Shown here one piece after another: positions 51,893 to 59,997 of a stretch of 64,000 bases of DNA. Origin of the DNA: Gaiellasilicea sp963749515 (GTDB lineage Bacteria > Actinomycetota > Thermoleophilia > Gaiellales > Gaiellaceae); the NCBI GenBank assembly GCA_963749515.1, contig CAVVMR010000001.1, positions 372,001 to 436,000 of the forward strand, given 5' to 3'. Below the pieces are notes generated by a model. It made no database searches and was not told the origin of the DNA. It saw only the letters and a program-made list of their open reading frames with translations. The position numbers and the translations under genes were made by a program. The stretch's first letter is position 1; each line of letters opens with the position of its first letter.

Positions 51893-53176
51893 TCAGCCCT
51901 CTCCCTCACTCAAGGTTGGTGTCGTTGGATGTGCTTGGCGCATCGCGGCCGGCTGGCCGGCGAGCATGACCGCGGCACCGACCACGGCGACGAGGACGGC
52001 ACTGGTGCCGCCCACCGCGAACGCGAGTTGTGTGCCGCCGCGTGACGTCAGCCAGCCCGCAAGCAGGCCTCCGAGCGGCGCCCCGCCCAGGAACGCGAAC
52101 ATGTAGAGGCTCGCCGCCTGCCCGCGCAGGTGCTCGGGTGCGGCGAGCTGGAGCGCCGCGAGCGCGCTCGCACCCCAGAGCATGTAGAAGCCGCCGGTGA
52201 GGAAGAGCAGCACGCAGATCGGCAAAAGGCTCTCCTGCGGGGCGATGGCGAGCTCGAGCACACCGAAACCGAGCGCCCCGCCGAGCACCAGGCCGATGCG
52301 TGCCTTGCCGAGGGTGGCGAGGAAGAGCGCGCCGCAGAGGGCGCCGGCGCCGAAGACAGCCGCGATCAGCCCGAACACGTCCGCGTCGGCATCGAGCGTC
52401 TCGCCGGCGACAAGCGGGAGGAGCACGTCGAAGTTGAACGAGACGGTGCTCAGCGCGAGCACGGCGAAGAAGGCGACCGCGACACGGCGCGACCGGCGGA
52501 CGAACGAGAGCATCACGCGGATGCTCCGGCGGAGCCCCATCTGCACCTCGGGCGGGGCGTACGGCCGAAGCTCGCTGACCCGCATCGCGAGCAGTGCGAT
52601 CACCACGGCGAGGTAGCTGGCCGAGTTCACGGCGAAGGCCACGCCGACCCCGGCGAGGGCGACGACGAGCCCGCCGAGGGCCGGCCCGATGATGCGCGCC
52701 GTCGTGCCCAGAGCCGAGCCGAGCGCGATTGCGTTCGGCAGGTCGTCCTTCCCGACGATCCGGAACACGAGCGTGTGCCGCGCCGGGTTGCCGAGTACGA
52801 GGACGAGCCCCTGGAACGTTGCGATCACGTACACGTGCCACAGCGCTATCGCGCCGGTCAGCGTCAGGACGGCAAGCAGGCCGGCGGCGACGATCGAGAG
52901 CGATTCGGTGACGAGCAGCAGGCGGCGGATGTCGAAGCGGTCGATGACCGAGCCGACGAGAAGGCCGAAGAGCGTCACCGGCAGGAGCTGGGCGAGGGCG
53001 AGCGTTCCGACCGCGAGCGGCGATCCGGTCAGGTCGAGCACCAGCCAGTACGCGGCGATCTGCTGCATCCACGTGCCGATGAACGAGACGCCGTGGCTGA
53101 CGAAGTAGAGCCGGTAGTTGCGGTGGTTGCGCAGGCTCGCGAACGTCCGTCCGCCCACCCACGCGAAGACGCTCAC
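51893..53176 (-). CDS. MFS transporter (MFS_3 / drug-export-like)
   Basis: The 427-residue protein has twelve hydrophobic segments. It begins with the MFS_3-type SLRNHRNYRLYFVSHGVSF and GTWMQQIAAYWLVLDLTGSP. An internal loop VSELRPYAPPEVQMGLRRS separates the halves. Members export drugs, siderophores or metabolites by proton antiport. It starts at GTG 53176, one base after the stop of the AstE/AspA-like gene, and is clearly co-transcribed with it. Here it may export a toxic intermediate or import the substrate; direction cannot be told. Confidence 0.9.
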   Translation of the reverse strand: MSVFAWVGGRTFASLRNHRNYRLYFVSHGVSFIGTWMQQIAAYWLVLDLTGSPLAVGTLALAQLLPVTLFGLLVGSVIDRFDIRRLLLVTESLSIVAAGLLAVLTLTGAIALWHVYVIATFQGLVLVLGNPARHTLVFRIVGKDDLPNAIALGSALGTTARIIGPALGGLVVALAGVGVAFAVNSASYLAVVIALLAMRVSELRPYAPPEVQMGLRRSIRVMLSFVRRSRRVAVAFFAVLALSTVSFNFDVLLPLVAGETLDADADVFGLIAAVFGAGALCGALFLATLGKARIGLVLGGALGFGVLELAIAPQESLLPICVLLFLTGGFYMLWGASALAALQLAAPEHLRGQAASLYMFAFLGGAPLGGLLAGWLTSRGGTQLAFAVGGTSAVLVAVVGAAVMLAGQPAAMRQAHPTTPTLSEGEG

Positions 53177-53177
53177 C

Positions 53178-54200
53178 TCAGAGGAGCTCGGCCGCCGAGA
53201 TCGGCTGGCCGGTGGTGAAGAGACCGTCGCCTGCTTCCGTCGCCGGAATCGAGCGGATCACGGCGAGCACGCCGTCGAGCGGGGCGCGCAGCACCTCTGG
53301 CGGCCTGCCGGGCGCGTCCGGGAACCACAGGCGCCCGATCGGGTCGCCTGCCCGCACCTCCGCGGGAGGATCGAGCAGGCCCTCGAAGATCCCGTCCTCG
53401 GGTGCGATCACGTAGTTGGCCGGATCGCGCCCGTCGAGGATCACGGCATCGGGCTTGCCGAGCGACGCTCGCGTCTGGACCTCGCCCTCGAGCAGGCCAA
53501 CGTGCCGGAGCACGTTCGTGAGGCCGCTCCAGGCGAGCTCGTGGACAGCCGGCGGGACGCGCCCGCCGCCGCCGAGCTCGGTCGTGATCACGAGCTTGCC
53601 CTGGTTCTCGGCCTCGACGGGCAGCAGCCCGGTGCCGTTCACGTCGATGTAGAGGAAGTGGTGGTCGGAGTTCCACGCCTGCATGCCGGCGAGCATCGCG
53701 CGCCGCTGCTCGGCATCGTCGACGACGTGCATGTGCGAGCAGGGGATGAACCAGGCGGTGCGCCCGCCCGAGTGCATGTCGATGATCACGTCCGCCGAAG
53801 GGAAGAGAAAGCGAGTGAGGTAGTCGGCGAGCTGCTCGTTCGGCGGCCCGTCGGCCGAGCCGGGAAACGAGCGGTTGAAGTTGACGCCTGACGGCCACAT
53901 CCGCGTGTTCGCCTTCGACGCGGCCGTGGAGAGCACGGGGACGATCGTCACGCGTCCGGTGATCTGCGCCGGCTCCAGCTCCTGGATCAGGCGCAGCGCC
54001 GCGACCTGACCCTCGTACTCGTCGCCGTGGTTGCCGGCGAGGACGAGCACGTTCGGCCCGTCTCCGTTCGCGACCGAGGCGATCGGGATGAACGTGCTCG
54101 CCCAGCCGCCGGTGTTCGTGATCTTCGGGAGCTGGAGCCTGCCGATTTGCTTGCCCGGCGCGGCGAGGTCGATCGTGCAGGCGACCTGGGTGGCGCTCAC
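53178..54200 (-). CDS. Succinylglutamate desuccinylase/aspartoacylase-like deacylase (copy 1)
   Basis: This 340-residue zinc enzyme of the AstE/AspA (M14-like) group has the HxxE zinc motif in LAGNHGDEYEGQ, WPSGVNFNRSFPGS, and the second zinc histidine in VIIDMHSGGRT. It removes an acyl group from an N-acyl amino acid; ectoine-degradation DoeB belongs to the same group. A C-terminal lipoyl-like beta domain (residues ~260-340) resembles that of DoeB-type proteins. GTG 54200 overlaps the class III aminotransferase stop. The copy at 56721 is similar throughout. Confidence 0.87.
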   Translation of the reverse strand: MSATQVACTIDLAAPGKQIGRLQLPKITNTGGWASTFIPIASVANGDGPNVLVLAGNHGDEYEGQVAALRLIQELEPAQITGRVTIVPVLSTAASKANTRMWPSGVNFNRSFPGSADGPPNEQLADYLTRFLFPSADVIIDMHSGGRTAWFIPCSHMHVVDDAEQRRAMLAGMQAWNSDHHFLYIDVNGTGLLPVEAENQGKLVITTELGGGGRVPPAVHELAWSGLTNVLRHVGLLEGEVQTRASLGKPDAVILDGRDPANYVIAPEDGIFEGLLDPPAEVRAGDPIGRLWFPDAPGRPPEVLRAPLDGVLAVIRSIPATEAGDGLFTTGQPISAAELL

Positions 54201-55498
54201 CCGCGCGCGGCCAGCGCCGCGCCGACTGCGGCCTCCGTCGCCACCAGCAGGCGATCGACGTCCTCGTCCGTGTGCGCGTACGAGAAGTGGCTCCGCTTCA
54301 GGTTCAGCGGCAGCTCGAAGATCCCGTGCTGCATCAGCTCGCGGCGGTAGCCGATGAAGAGGTCGACGTCGTTTCGGAGCAGGTCGTCGTAGCTCTCGAC
54401 CGGCCCCTCGAGGAAGTACGTGACGAAGACGGAGCCGAAGCCGGCGACGACGACCGGCACACCGAGCCGCGCGTAGAGGTCACGCAGCCCTTCACGGGTG
54501 CGTTCGCCGAGGCGGAAGACGTGCTCGTGCACCGGCTCGCGCTGGAGCTTGTCGAGCGTCGCGAGCGCTGCCGCGGTGGTCGCCGGGTGCCCGTTGAACG
54601 TGCCGGCGAAGAAGGCCGGCTGGCCCGGGGTGGTGGAGAAGAGGTCCATCAGGTCGGCCTTGCCGCCGAGCGCGGAGACCGGCCAGCCGTTCGCCATCGC
54701 CTTCCCGAGCGTGGTCAGGTCGGGCGTGACGCCGGCGATCGCCTGGTAGCCGCCAAGCCCGTGCCGGAAGCCGGTGATCACCTCGTCGAACACCAGCACG
54801 GTGCCGTTCTTCGTCGCCAGCTCGCGCAGCCGCTCGAGGAAGCCCGGCTTGGGCAGGACGGCGCCGATGTTGTGCGGGATCGGCTCGAGGATGATCGCGG
54901 CGACGTCGTGGTCGGTCAGGGCGCGCTCGACCTCGTCGGCGTCGTTGAAGCGGCAGACGATCGTCGCGTCCAGGACCTCGGGGAGGATCCCCTGTGAGAG
55001 CGGATCCTTGCCGCCGACACGCTCGGCCGGGGAGATGACGTTCATCGCCACCGCGTCGTGCCAGCCGTGGTAGCAGCCCTGGAACTTGATCACGTGGCGG
55101 CGTCCGGTGACCGTGCGCGCCAGCCGGAGCGCATGGAAGGTCGCTTCGCTCCCCGTCGCGGTCAGCAGCACCTTCTCCAGCGAAGGCACCGCGTCGACGA
55201 GGCGCTCCGCGAGCTCGATCTCGACCGGCGTGACGCCGACACCCATCAGGCCGGACGCGCCGGCGGCCGCAGCGTCGACATCCGGGTCGTTGTGACCGAG
55301 GAGTGGGGGGCCGAAAGCCGAGTGGTAGTCGGTGAAGACCCGGCCCTCGGCGTCCGTGAAGGTCGAGCCGCTCGTCGCGGTCACGACGAGGTCCTCGAGC
55401 CCGGGGACGCGGCGCTGGCCGCTGTTCACTCCCCCTGGGATGACGGCGGCTGCGCGGGCGGCCATTCGGGCGGCGGTTTCGGATGAGATCTGAGTCAT
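54197..55498 (-). CDS. Class III aminotransferase / glutamate-1-semialdehyde aminomutase-like
   Basis: The 433-residue PLP enzyme starts at ATG 55498. It has PGGVNSGQRRVPGLE, TGSEATFHALRLARTVTGR, QGCYHGWHDAVAMNV, ILEPIPHNIGAVLPK, the PLP-ring Asp in VFDEVITGFRHGLGG, and the Schiff-base Lys in TTLGKAMANGWPVSALGG. It resembles HemL but sits in a catabolic operon with a deacylase and an enolase-superfamily enzyme, so an omega- or beta-amino acid transaminase or aminomutase is likelier than haem synthesis. Its ATG overlaps the enolase-superfamily stop (ATGA). Confidence 0.88.
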   Translation of the reverse strand: MTQISSETAARMAARAAAVIPGGVNSGQRRVPGLEDLVVTATSGSTFTDAEGRVFTDYHSAFGPPLLGHNDPDVDAAAAGASGLMGVGVTPVEIELAERLVDAVPSLEKVLLTATGSEATFHALRLARTVTGRRHVIKFQGCYHGWHDAVAMNVISPAERVGGKDPLSQGILPEVLDATIVCRFNDADEVERALTDHDVAAIILEPIPHNIGAVLPKPGFLERLRELATKNGTVLVFDEVITGFRHGLGGYQAIAGVTPDLTTLGKAMANGWPVSALGGKADLMDLFSTTPGQPAFFAGTFNGHPATTAAALATLDKLQREPVHEHVFRLGERTREGLRDLYARLGVPVVVAGFGSVFVTYFLEGPVESYDDLLRNDVDLFIGYRRELMQHGIFELPLNLKRSHFSYAHTDEDVDRLLVATEAAVGAALAARG

Positions 55499-56628
55499 CG
55501 TGCCTCCACGCGTAGAGACGAGAACACGTCCTCGTCGAGATCGATTCCAAGTCCTGGCTCGGTCGGGACGGCGACGAAGCCGTCTGCCTCGATCGGCAGC
55601 AGCTGGTGTGTCAGCTTCGTGTTGATCGCGGTCTCCGCGACGCAGTACTCCTGGAAGAGCGCCCCGGGCAGCACGGCGTTCACGTGCAGCGAGGCTGCCT
55701 TGATGATCCCACTCTTCCAGGCGTGCGGTACGACTGCCACACCGTGCTCCTCTGCGAGCTCCGCGATCCGCAGCGTCTCGGTGATTCCTCCGCACCGGGT
55801 GACGTCGGGCTGGACCAGATCGACGTGGCCGCGCTCGATCAGCTCGCGGAAGCCCCAGCGAGTCGCGTCCTGCTCGCCCGCCGCGATCGTGAGGTCGACG
55901 GTGTCCGCGAGCTCGGCGTACGCCTCGTACTCGTCCGGCTCGAACGGCTCCTCGAGCCAGTAGACGCCGAGCTGCTCGAGCTCGCGCGCGACGCGGATCG
56001 CCGGCGCCGCATCGGCGCCGTAGCCGAGCCCGGCGTCGATCAGGATCTCGACGTCGTCGCCGCCGGCCTCGCGGGCGGCTGCTGCGAGGCGGACGTCGTG
56101 CTCCGGATCCTGGCCGAGCGGCCCCCAACCGAGCTTCACCGCGGTGAAGCCCTGCTCGCGGAGCGCCGAGACGGCCTCGGTGACCTCCTCGGTCGTGTCC
56201 GGCATCAGCCGGGACGCGTACGCACGAATCCTGTTGTGGTGGACGGTGCCGAGCAGCTCGCACACCGGCTTGCCGAGCGCCTTGCCCTTGATGTCCCAGA
56301 GCGCGATGTCGATGCCGCTGATCGCATGGATCGCGATTCCGCGGCGGCCGACGAAGATGACGCCGCGATACATCTTGTCCCAGAGCCGCTCGACGTCGAG
56401 CGGGTCCTCGCCGATCAGCAGCTGGCGCAGGCTGTTCGCGATCGCGTGCGAGCCGGGGGCGCTCACGAGTGCCGCCACCGCCTCGGGCGCCGAGTCGACC
56501 TCACCGATGCCGGTGATCCCCTCGTCGGTGTGAACCAGGATGACGAGATCGTCCTGGCTTCCGTCCGCGATGCCCTCGTTCACGGCAGGTTGCCGTAGGA
56601 CGACGGCCTCGACATCGGTGATCTTCAA
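55495..56628 (-). CDS. Enolase-superfamily dehydratase (mandelate racemase-like)
   Basis: The 377-residue protein starts at TTG 56628, fixed by AAGGAG six bases upstream. Motifs: FTAVKLGWGPLG on strand 2, ILIDAGLGYGADAA, YWLEEPFEPDEYE, IAAGEQDATRWGF, VDLVQPDVTRCGGITETLRI, and VVPHAWKSGIIKA carrying the histidine general base. All mandelate racemase-type residues appear present. It leads a five-gene minus operon. A -10-like TATGAT at 56682-56677 overlaps one of the paired GntR-type sites. Confidence 0.88.
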   Translation of the reverse strand: MKITDVEAVVLRQPAVNEGIADGSQDDLVILVHTDEGITGIGEVDSAPEAVAALVSAPGSHAIANSLRQLLIGEDPLDVERLWDKMYRGVIFVGRRGIAIHAISGIDIALWDIKGKALGKPVCELLGTVHHNRIRAYASRLMPDTTEEVTEAVSALREQGFTAVKLGWGPLGQDPEHDVRLAAAAREAGGDDVEILIDAGLGYGADAAPAIRVARELEQLGVYWLEEPFEPDEYEAYAELADTVDLTIAAGEQDATRWGFRELIERGHVDLVQPDVTRCGGITETLRIAELAEEHGVAVVPHAWKSGIIKAASLHVNAVLPGALFQEYCVAETAINTKLTHQLLPIEADGFVAVPTEPGLGIDLDEDVFSSLRVEAR

Positions 56629-56670
56629 GCACTGCTCCTTGGAACGACGCCGGGGCGGCCTGCGGTCAGA

Positions 56671-56698
56671 TTGTCGATCATAGCGAAATTGTCAACAA
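56671..56698. promoter_or_regulatory. Second paired GntR-type operator, 18-bp spacing
   Basis: TTGTCGATCA (56671-56680) and TTGTCAACAA (56689-56698) have centres 18 bp apart, the same spacing as the pair at 39548-39575. The second is an exact TTGT-NN-ACAA palindrome. They lie in the 92-bp divergent region between 56628 (minus) and 56721 (plus); the first covers a -10-like TATGAT of the minus-strand gene. No regulator is encoded beside this site, so the GntR at 38833-39549 is the likely binder. Confidence 0.65.
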
Positions 56699-56720
56699 TC
56701 CACTAGAGTCGCTCTCGGGC

Positions 56721-57731
56721 ATGAGTGACTCCCCGGTTTCCTGCACGATCGACCTGTCTGCGAACGGGAAGCAGTTCGGAACGCTCCGGGTGCCGCGCTC
56801 CTCGAACGTCGCCGGCTGGTCGGGTCTCATGATTCCGATCGTCTCCGTGGCGAACGGGGCGGGGCCGACGGCGCTCGTGATCGGCGGCGTGCACGGCGAC
56901 GAGCCCGAAGGGCAGGTCGCCGCGTTGAACCTCGCCCGCGAGCTCCAGCCGGAGCACGTCACCGGCCGTGTGATCATCATCCCCTGCGCCTCGCCCGAAG
57001 CCTCGCGGGCATACACGCGGCTCTGGCCGTCGGGCGCCAACCTGAACCGTTCGTTCCCGGGCTCTCCGACCGGCCCGGCCGACGAGCAGCTCGCGCACTT
57101 CCTCTCGACCGAGCTCTTCCCGCTCGCCGACGTGATCGTCGACATCCACAGTGGGGGTCGCAACTCGCTCCACCTTCCGTGGTCGGAGATGCACTGGGTC
57201 GACGACGCAGAGCAGCGACGGCAGATGGTCGGCGGCATGCTCGCGTGGAACTCCGACTGGTGCTGCGTCTACATCGACATCGGCGGCACCGGCCTGCTCG
57301 TCGGCGAGGCGGAGCGGCAGGGGAAGATCGTCGTCAGCACCGAGCTCGGCGGCGGCGGTCACGTGACGGCTGAGATCCACCGCCTGGCCGCGAGCGGGCT
57401 TGCGAACGTGCTCCGCCACTTCCGTGTAATCGCGGGCGAGCCGGTCGAGCGGGTGTCGCCGCCGACGCTCCTGATGGCGACCGAGCCCGAGAACTACGTT
57501 CCCGCGCCCGAGTCCGGTCTCTTCGAGACGCTTGTCGACCTCGGCCAGCGCGTCGAGGCGGGACAGCCGGTCGGCCGGATGCACTTCCTCGAGCGAGTCG
57601 ACCGGGAGCCGGAGACCGTCCATGCGAAGGCGGACGGGATCGTCTGCGTCGTCCGCGGGGTCGCGACCACGGAGCAGGGTGACAACATCGTCGTCGTCGC
57701 CCGCGAGGCGGACCTCGCGGAGCTTGGATGA
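56721..57731 (+). CDS. Succinylglutamate desuccinylase/aspartoacylase-like deacylase (copy 2)
   Basis: The 336-residue paralog of the gene at 53178 has IGGVHGDEPEGQVAALN with the HxxE zinc pair, WPSGANLNRSFPGSPTGP, and VIVDIHSGGRNSLHLP. It shows the same C-terminal beta domain ending NIVVVAREADLAELG. It would deacylate an N-acyl amino acid. ATG 56721 follows the paired operator by 22 bases. The next gene starts inside its last codons. Having one copy on each arm of a single divergent promoter suggests two related substrates or two steps. Confidence 0.87.
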   Translation: MSDSPVSCTIDLSANGKQFGTLRVPRSSNVAGWSGLMIPIVSVANGAGPTALVIGGVHGDEPEGQVAALNLARELQPEHVTGRVIIIPCASPEASRAYTRLWPSGANLNRSFPGSPTGPADEQLAHFLSTELFPLADVIVDIHSGGRNSLHLPWSEMHWVDDAEQRRQMVGGMLAWNSDWCCVYIDIGGTGLLVGEAERQGKIVVSTELGGGGHVTAEIHRLAASGLANVLRHFRVIAGEPVERVSPPTLLMATEPENYVPAPESGLFETLVDLGQRVEAGQPVGRMHFLERVDREPETVHAKADGIVCVVRGVATTEQGDNIVVVAREADLAELG

Positions 57732-58610
57732 GGGCGTGCGAGGTTGCCGCCGTCCAGCTCGAGGCCGTACTCGACGTCGAGCGCAACCTCGAGACGCACC
57801 TGCGGCTGATCGCCGAGACGGCCTCTCACGGTTGCGACCTCGTCGTCTTCCCGGAACTGTCCGCAACGGGACACGCCAGCAGTCCCGAGGCGACGCGGTC
57901 GGCCGAGGCGCACGACGGACGCATCTTTCGCACCATCCATGACGCTGCGAGGAAGCACGGGATCATCGTCTCGTATGGCTTCTGCGAGCTCTACCGCGGC
58001 ACGCACTACAACACGTCGGCGCTCGTCGGGCCCGACGGCCTGATCGGGCTCCAGCGAAAGGTGCACGCCTCCTACGACGAGTTCTTCCGCTTCCGGCAGG
58101 CCTACGAATGGGGCGTGTACGACCTGGGCTTCTGCACCGTCGGGACGGCTATCTGCCACGACAGCGACTTCTTCGAGAGCTGGCGCATCCTCGCGCTGAA
58201 GGGCGCCGAGGTGATCCTGCTGCCGCACGCGAACCGGACGATGCCGGCCGGCGGCGGGACGCTCACCTTCGACGGGCGGCGAGCGCGAGCTGCCGCAGGA
58301 CGACATTCTTCGCGCCCAGGAGGAGCTGTTCGAGGAGCCTCGGCTGCACGACGTCCTCGCTCGTGACAACGGCGTCTTCGCCGTGTTCTCCGACGCGGTC
58401 GGCTTCAACGGGCACAGCACCCACGTGGGGGGCGCCTACGTGCTCGCGCCCGATGGGTCGATGGTCGCGGCGTCCGAGCGCGGCATCGGGGACAAGTGGA
58501 TCGCCGTCGAGCTCGACCCGGCGCTCGTCGAGGAGGCCCGCGAGAACCCGTGGTTCGCGCTCAAGAAGCGACGCCCCGAGGCGTACAGCGAGCTGGTCGT
58601 CCAACAATGA
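57728..58610 (+). pseudogene. Nitrilase/carbon-nitrogen hydrolase, frameshifted
   Basis: The protein would be about 293 residues of the nitrilase superfamily. The triad is visible: Glu in LVVFPELSATGH, Lys in IGLQRKVHASYDEF, and Cys in VGTAICHDSDFFESW. Family members hydrolyse nitriles, amides or N-carbamoyl amino acids. After LTFDG the frame shifts by +1 in the GGG at 58274-58276; removing one G restores GGERELPQDDILRAQEEL and the intact C-terminal part ending ELVVQQ. Everything else looks functional, so a homopolymer sequencing error or very recent mutation is likely. ATG 57728 overlaps the deacylase stop. Confidence 0.83.
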
Positions 58611-58632
58611 GAAACGTGAGAAAGGACAGTTC

Positions 58633-59997
58633 ATGACCCTCACCGCCGGTGTCGCTCGAATCGACGTCACGCCTCCTTCCGGCCTGCCGCACGGGTGCTG
58701 GTCGGCCCGAACCGGTCTCGCTGAGGGAGTCCGCGAGCCGATGATCGGGCAGGCGCTCGTCCTCGACGACGGGAGCAACCAGGTCGCGATCGTGGCGATC
58801 GACCTCGTCTTCGCGGGCGCCGACATGACCGCCGCGGTGCGCGAGCGCGTGCAGGCGCTGACCGGGATCCCGCCCGAGGCGGTCCTCGTGAACGCCGCGC
58901 ACAACCACAGTGCGCCGAGCGTCTCGCGCGGCTCGACCGTTGCGGGGCTCGCCGACACGGGCTCCTTTGCGCCCTGGGTGGACTCGCTGCCCGACCTGCT
59001 CGCGGGAGCGGTGTACGCCGCCTGGCGCGGGCGCCGGCCGGCGCGGGTGGGCTGGGGAACCGGTCGCGCCCCGGGGATCAGCATCAACCGGGTCCGGCGC
59101 GAGCGCCCGGTGGACGACACCGTGCCGGTTGTGCGCGTGGACGGCGAGGACGGCCCGATCGCGGTCGTCGCAGGCTTCGCGTGCCATCCGACGCTGATCG
59201 GCGGCGAGTCCCTGCTCTGGAACACGGACTTCCCTGGGCCGCTCCGCAAGACGGTCGAGGCGGGCGTGCCGGGAGTCGAGTGCATCTTCCTCCAGGGCTG
59301 CGCCGGCGACATCGCCGCGTGGGACTACTGGTTCGGCAACCGCGAGGCGAGCCGCCACAGCTTCGAGCGCCGGGACGAGTTCGGGCAAGCGGTCGGCGCG
59401 GCCGTGCTCGAGACGCACGCCGGGATCGAGACGACCGCCGACGCCGAGCTGGGAGCGGCGTCGACCTGGCTCGAGCTCCGCCGCCGCCGGATTCCGTGGG
59501 AGCTCGAGGAGCTCGAGGAGCGGATCGAGAAGCTCACGCAGGAGCCCGATCCCGACTTCCCCGAGGCGTGGCCGGAGAGCGTCCACACGGCGACCTCCGC
59601 GCAGGACTTTCCGACCCTCTACCAACGCTCCGCGCTCAAGATGTACGCCGACATGGCGCGCCGCACCGACGAGCCGGTGCGCGCCGAGCTGCAGGTGCTC
59701 CGGATCGGCGACGCAGCGATCGCCTCGAACCCGTTCGAGCTCTTCAACGAGTGCGGCGTCCGCATTCGCGAGGGCAGCCCGTTCGAGACGACGTTCACGC
59801 TCGGCTACACGAACGACTACGCCGGCTACCTGCCGCCCAGCGAGGATCTCGACCTGATCGACGACGTCTCGCTCGACGACGTCCTCGACCAGGATCGCTA
59901 CCGCTGGGCGTACGGGATCACGAACTCGAACGTCGAGCGCGGCGAGGCCGAGCGCGTCGTCGACGACAGCGTCGCTCTCCTCCGGAGCGTGGCGTGA
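58633..59997 (+). CDS. Neutral/alkaline ceramidase-like N-terminal domain hydrolase (copy 2)
   Basis: The 454-residue protein starts at ATG 58633 with AAAGGA six bases upstream. It has GVARIDVTPPSGLPHG, LVNAAHNHSAPSVSRG with the HxH pair, VAGFACHPTLIGGES, FLQGCAGDIAAWDYW, and a late TLGYTNDYAGYLPPSED. No signal peptide is seen, so it is cytoplasmic. It is a diverged paralog of the gene at 50514. A charged helix-rich insert (residues ~280-310, ELEELEERIEKLTQEPD) is specific to this copy. It probably cleaves a small N-acyl amide rather than ceramide. Confidence 0.8.
   Translation: MTLTAGVARIDVTPPSGLPHGCWSARTGLAEGVREPMIGQALVLDDGSNQVAIVAIDLVFAGADMTAAVRERVQALTGIPPEAVLVNAAHNHSAPSVSRGSTVAGLADTGSFAPWVDSLPDLLAGAVYAAWRGRRPARVGWGTGRAPGISINRVRRERPVDDTVPVVRVDGEDGPIAVVAGFACHPTLIGGESLLWNTDFPGPLRKTVEAGVPGVECIFLQGCAGDIAAWDYWFGNREASRHSFERRDEFGQAVGAAVLETHAGIETTADAELGAASTWLELRRRRIPWELEELEERIEKLTQEPDPDFPEAWPESVHTATSAQDFPTLYQRSALKMYADMARRTDEPVRAELQVLRIGDAAIASNPFELFNECGVRIREGSPFETTFTLGYTNDYAGYLPPSEDLDLIDDVSLDDVLDQDRYRWAYGITNSNVERGEAERVVDDSVALLRSVA

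Noticed and set aside
54197..55498. HemL (haem biosynthesis) assignment
   Set aside because: Sequence is HemL-like, but the gene is coupled to deacylase and enolase-superfamily genes with no other haem gene present; a catabolic transaminase is likelier.
50514..56628. Ectoine degradation (Doe) pathway
   Set aside because: The AstE/AspA-like deacylase and class III aminotransferase recall DoeB and DoeD, but no DoeA-type hydrolase or DoeC-type dehydrogenase is present, and enolase-superfamily genes are not part of that route.
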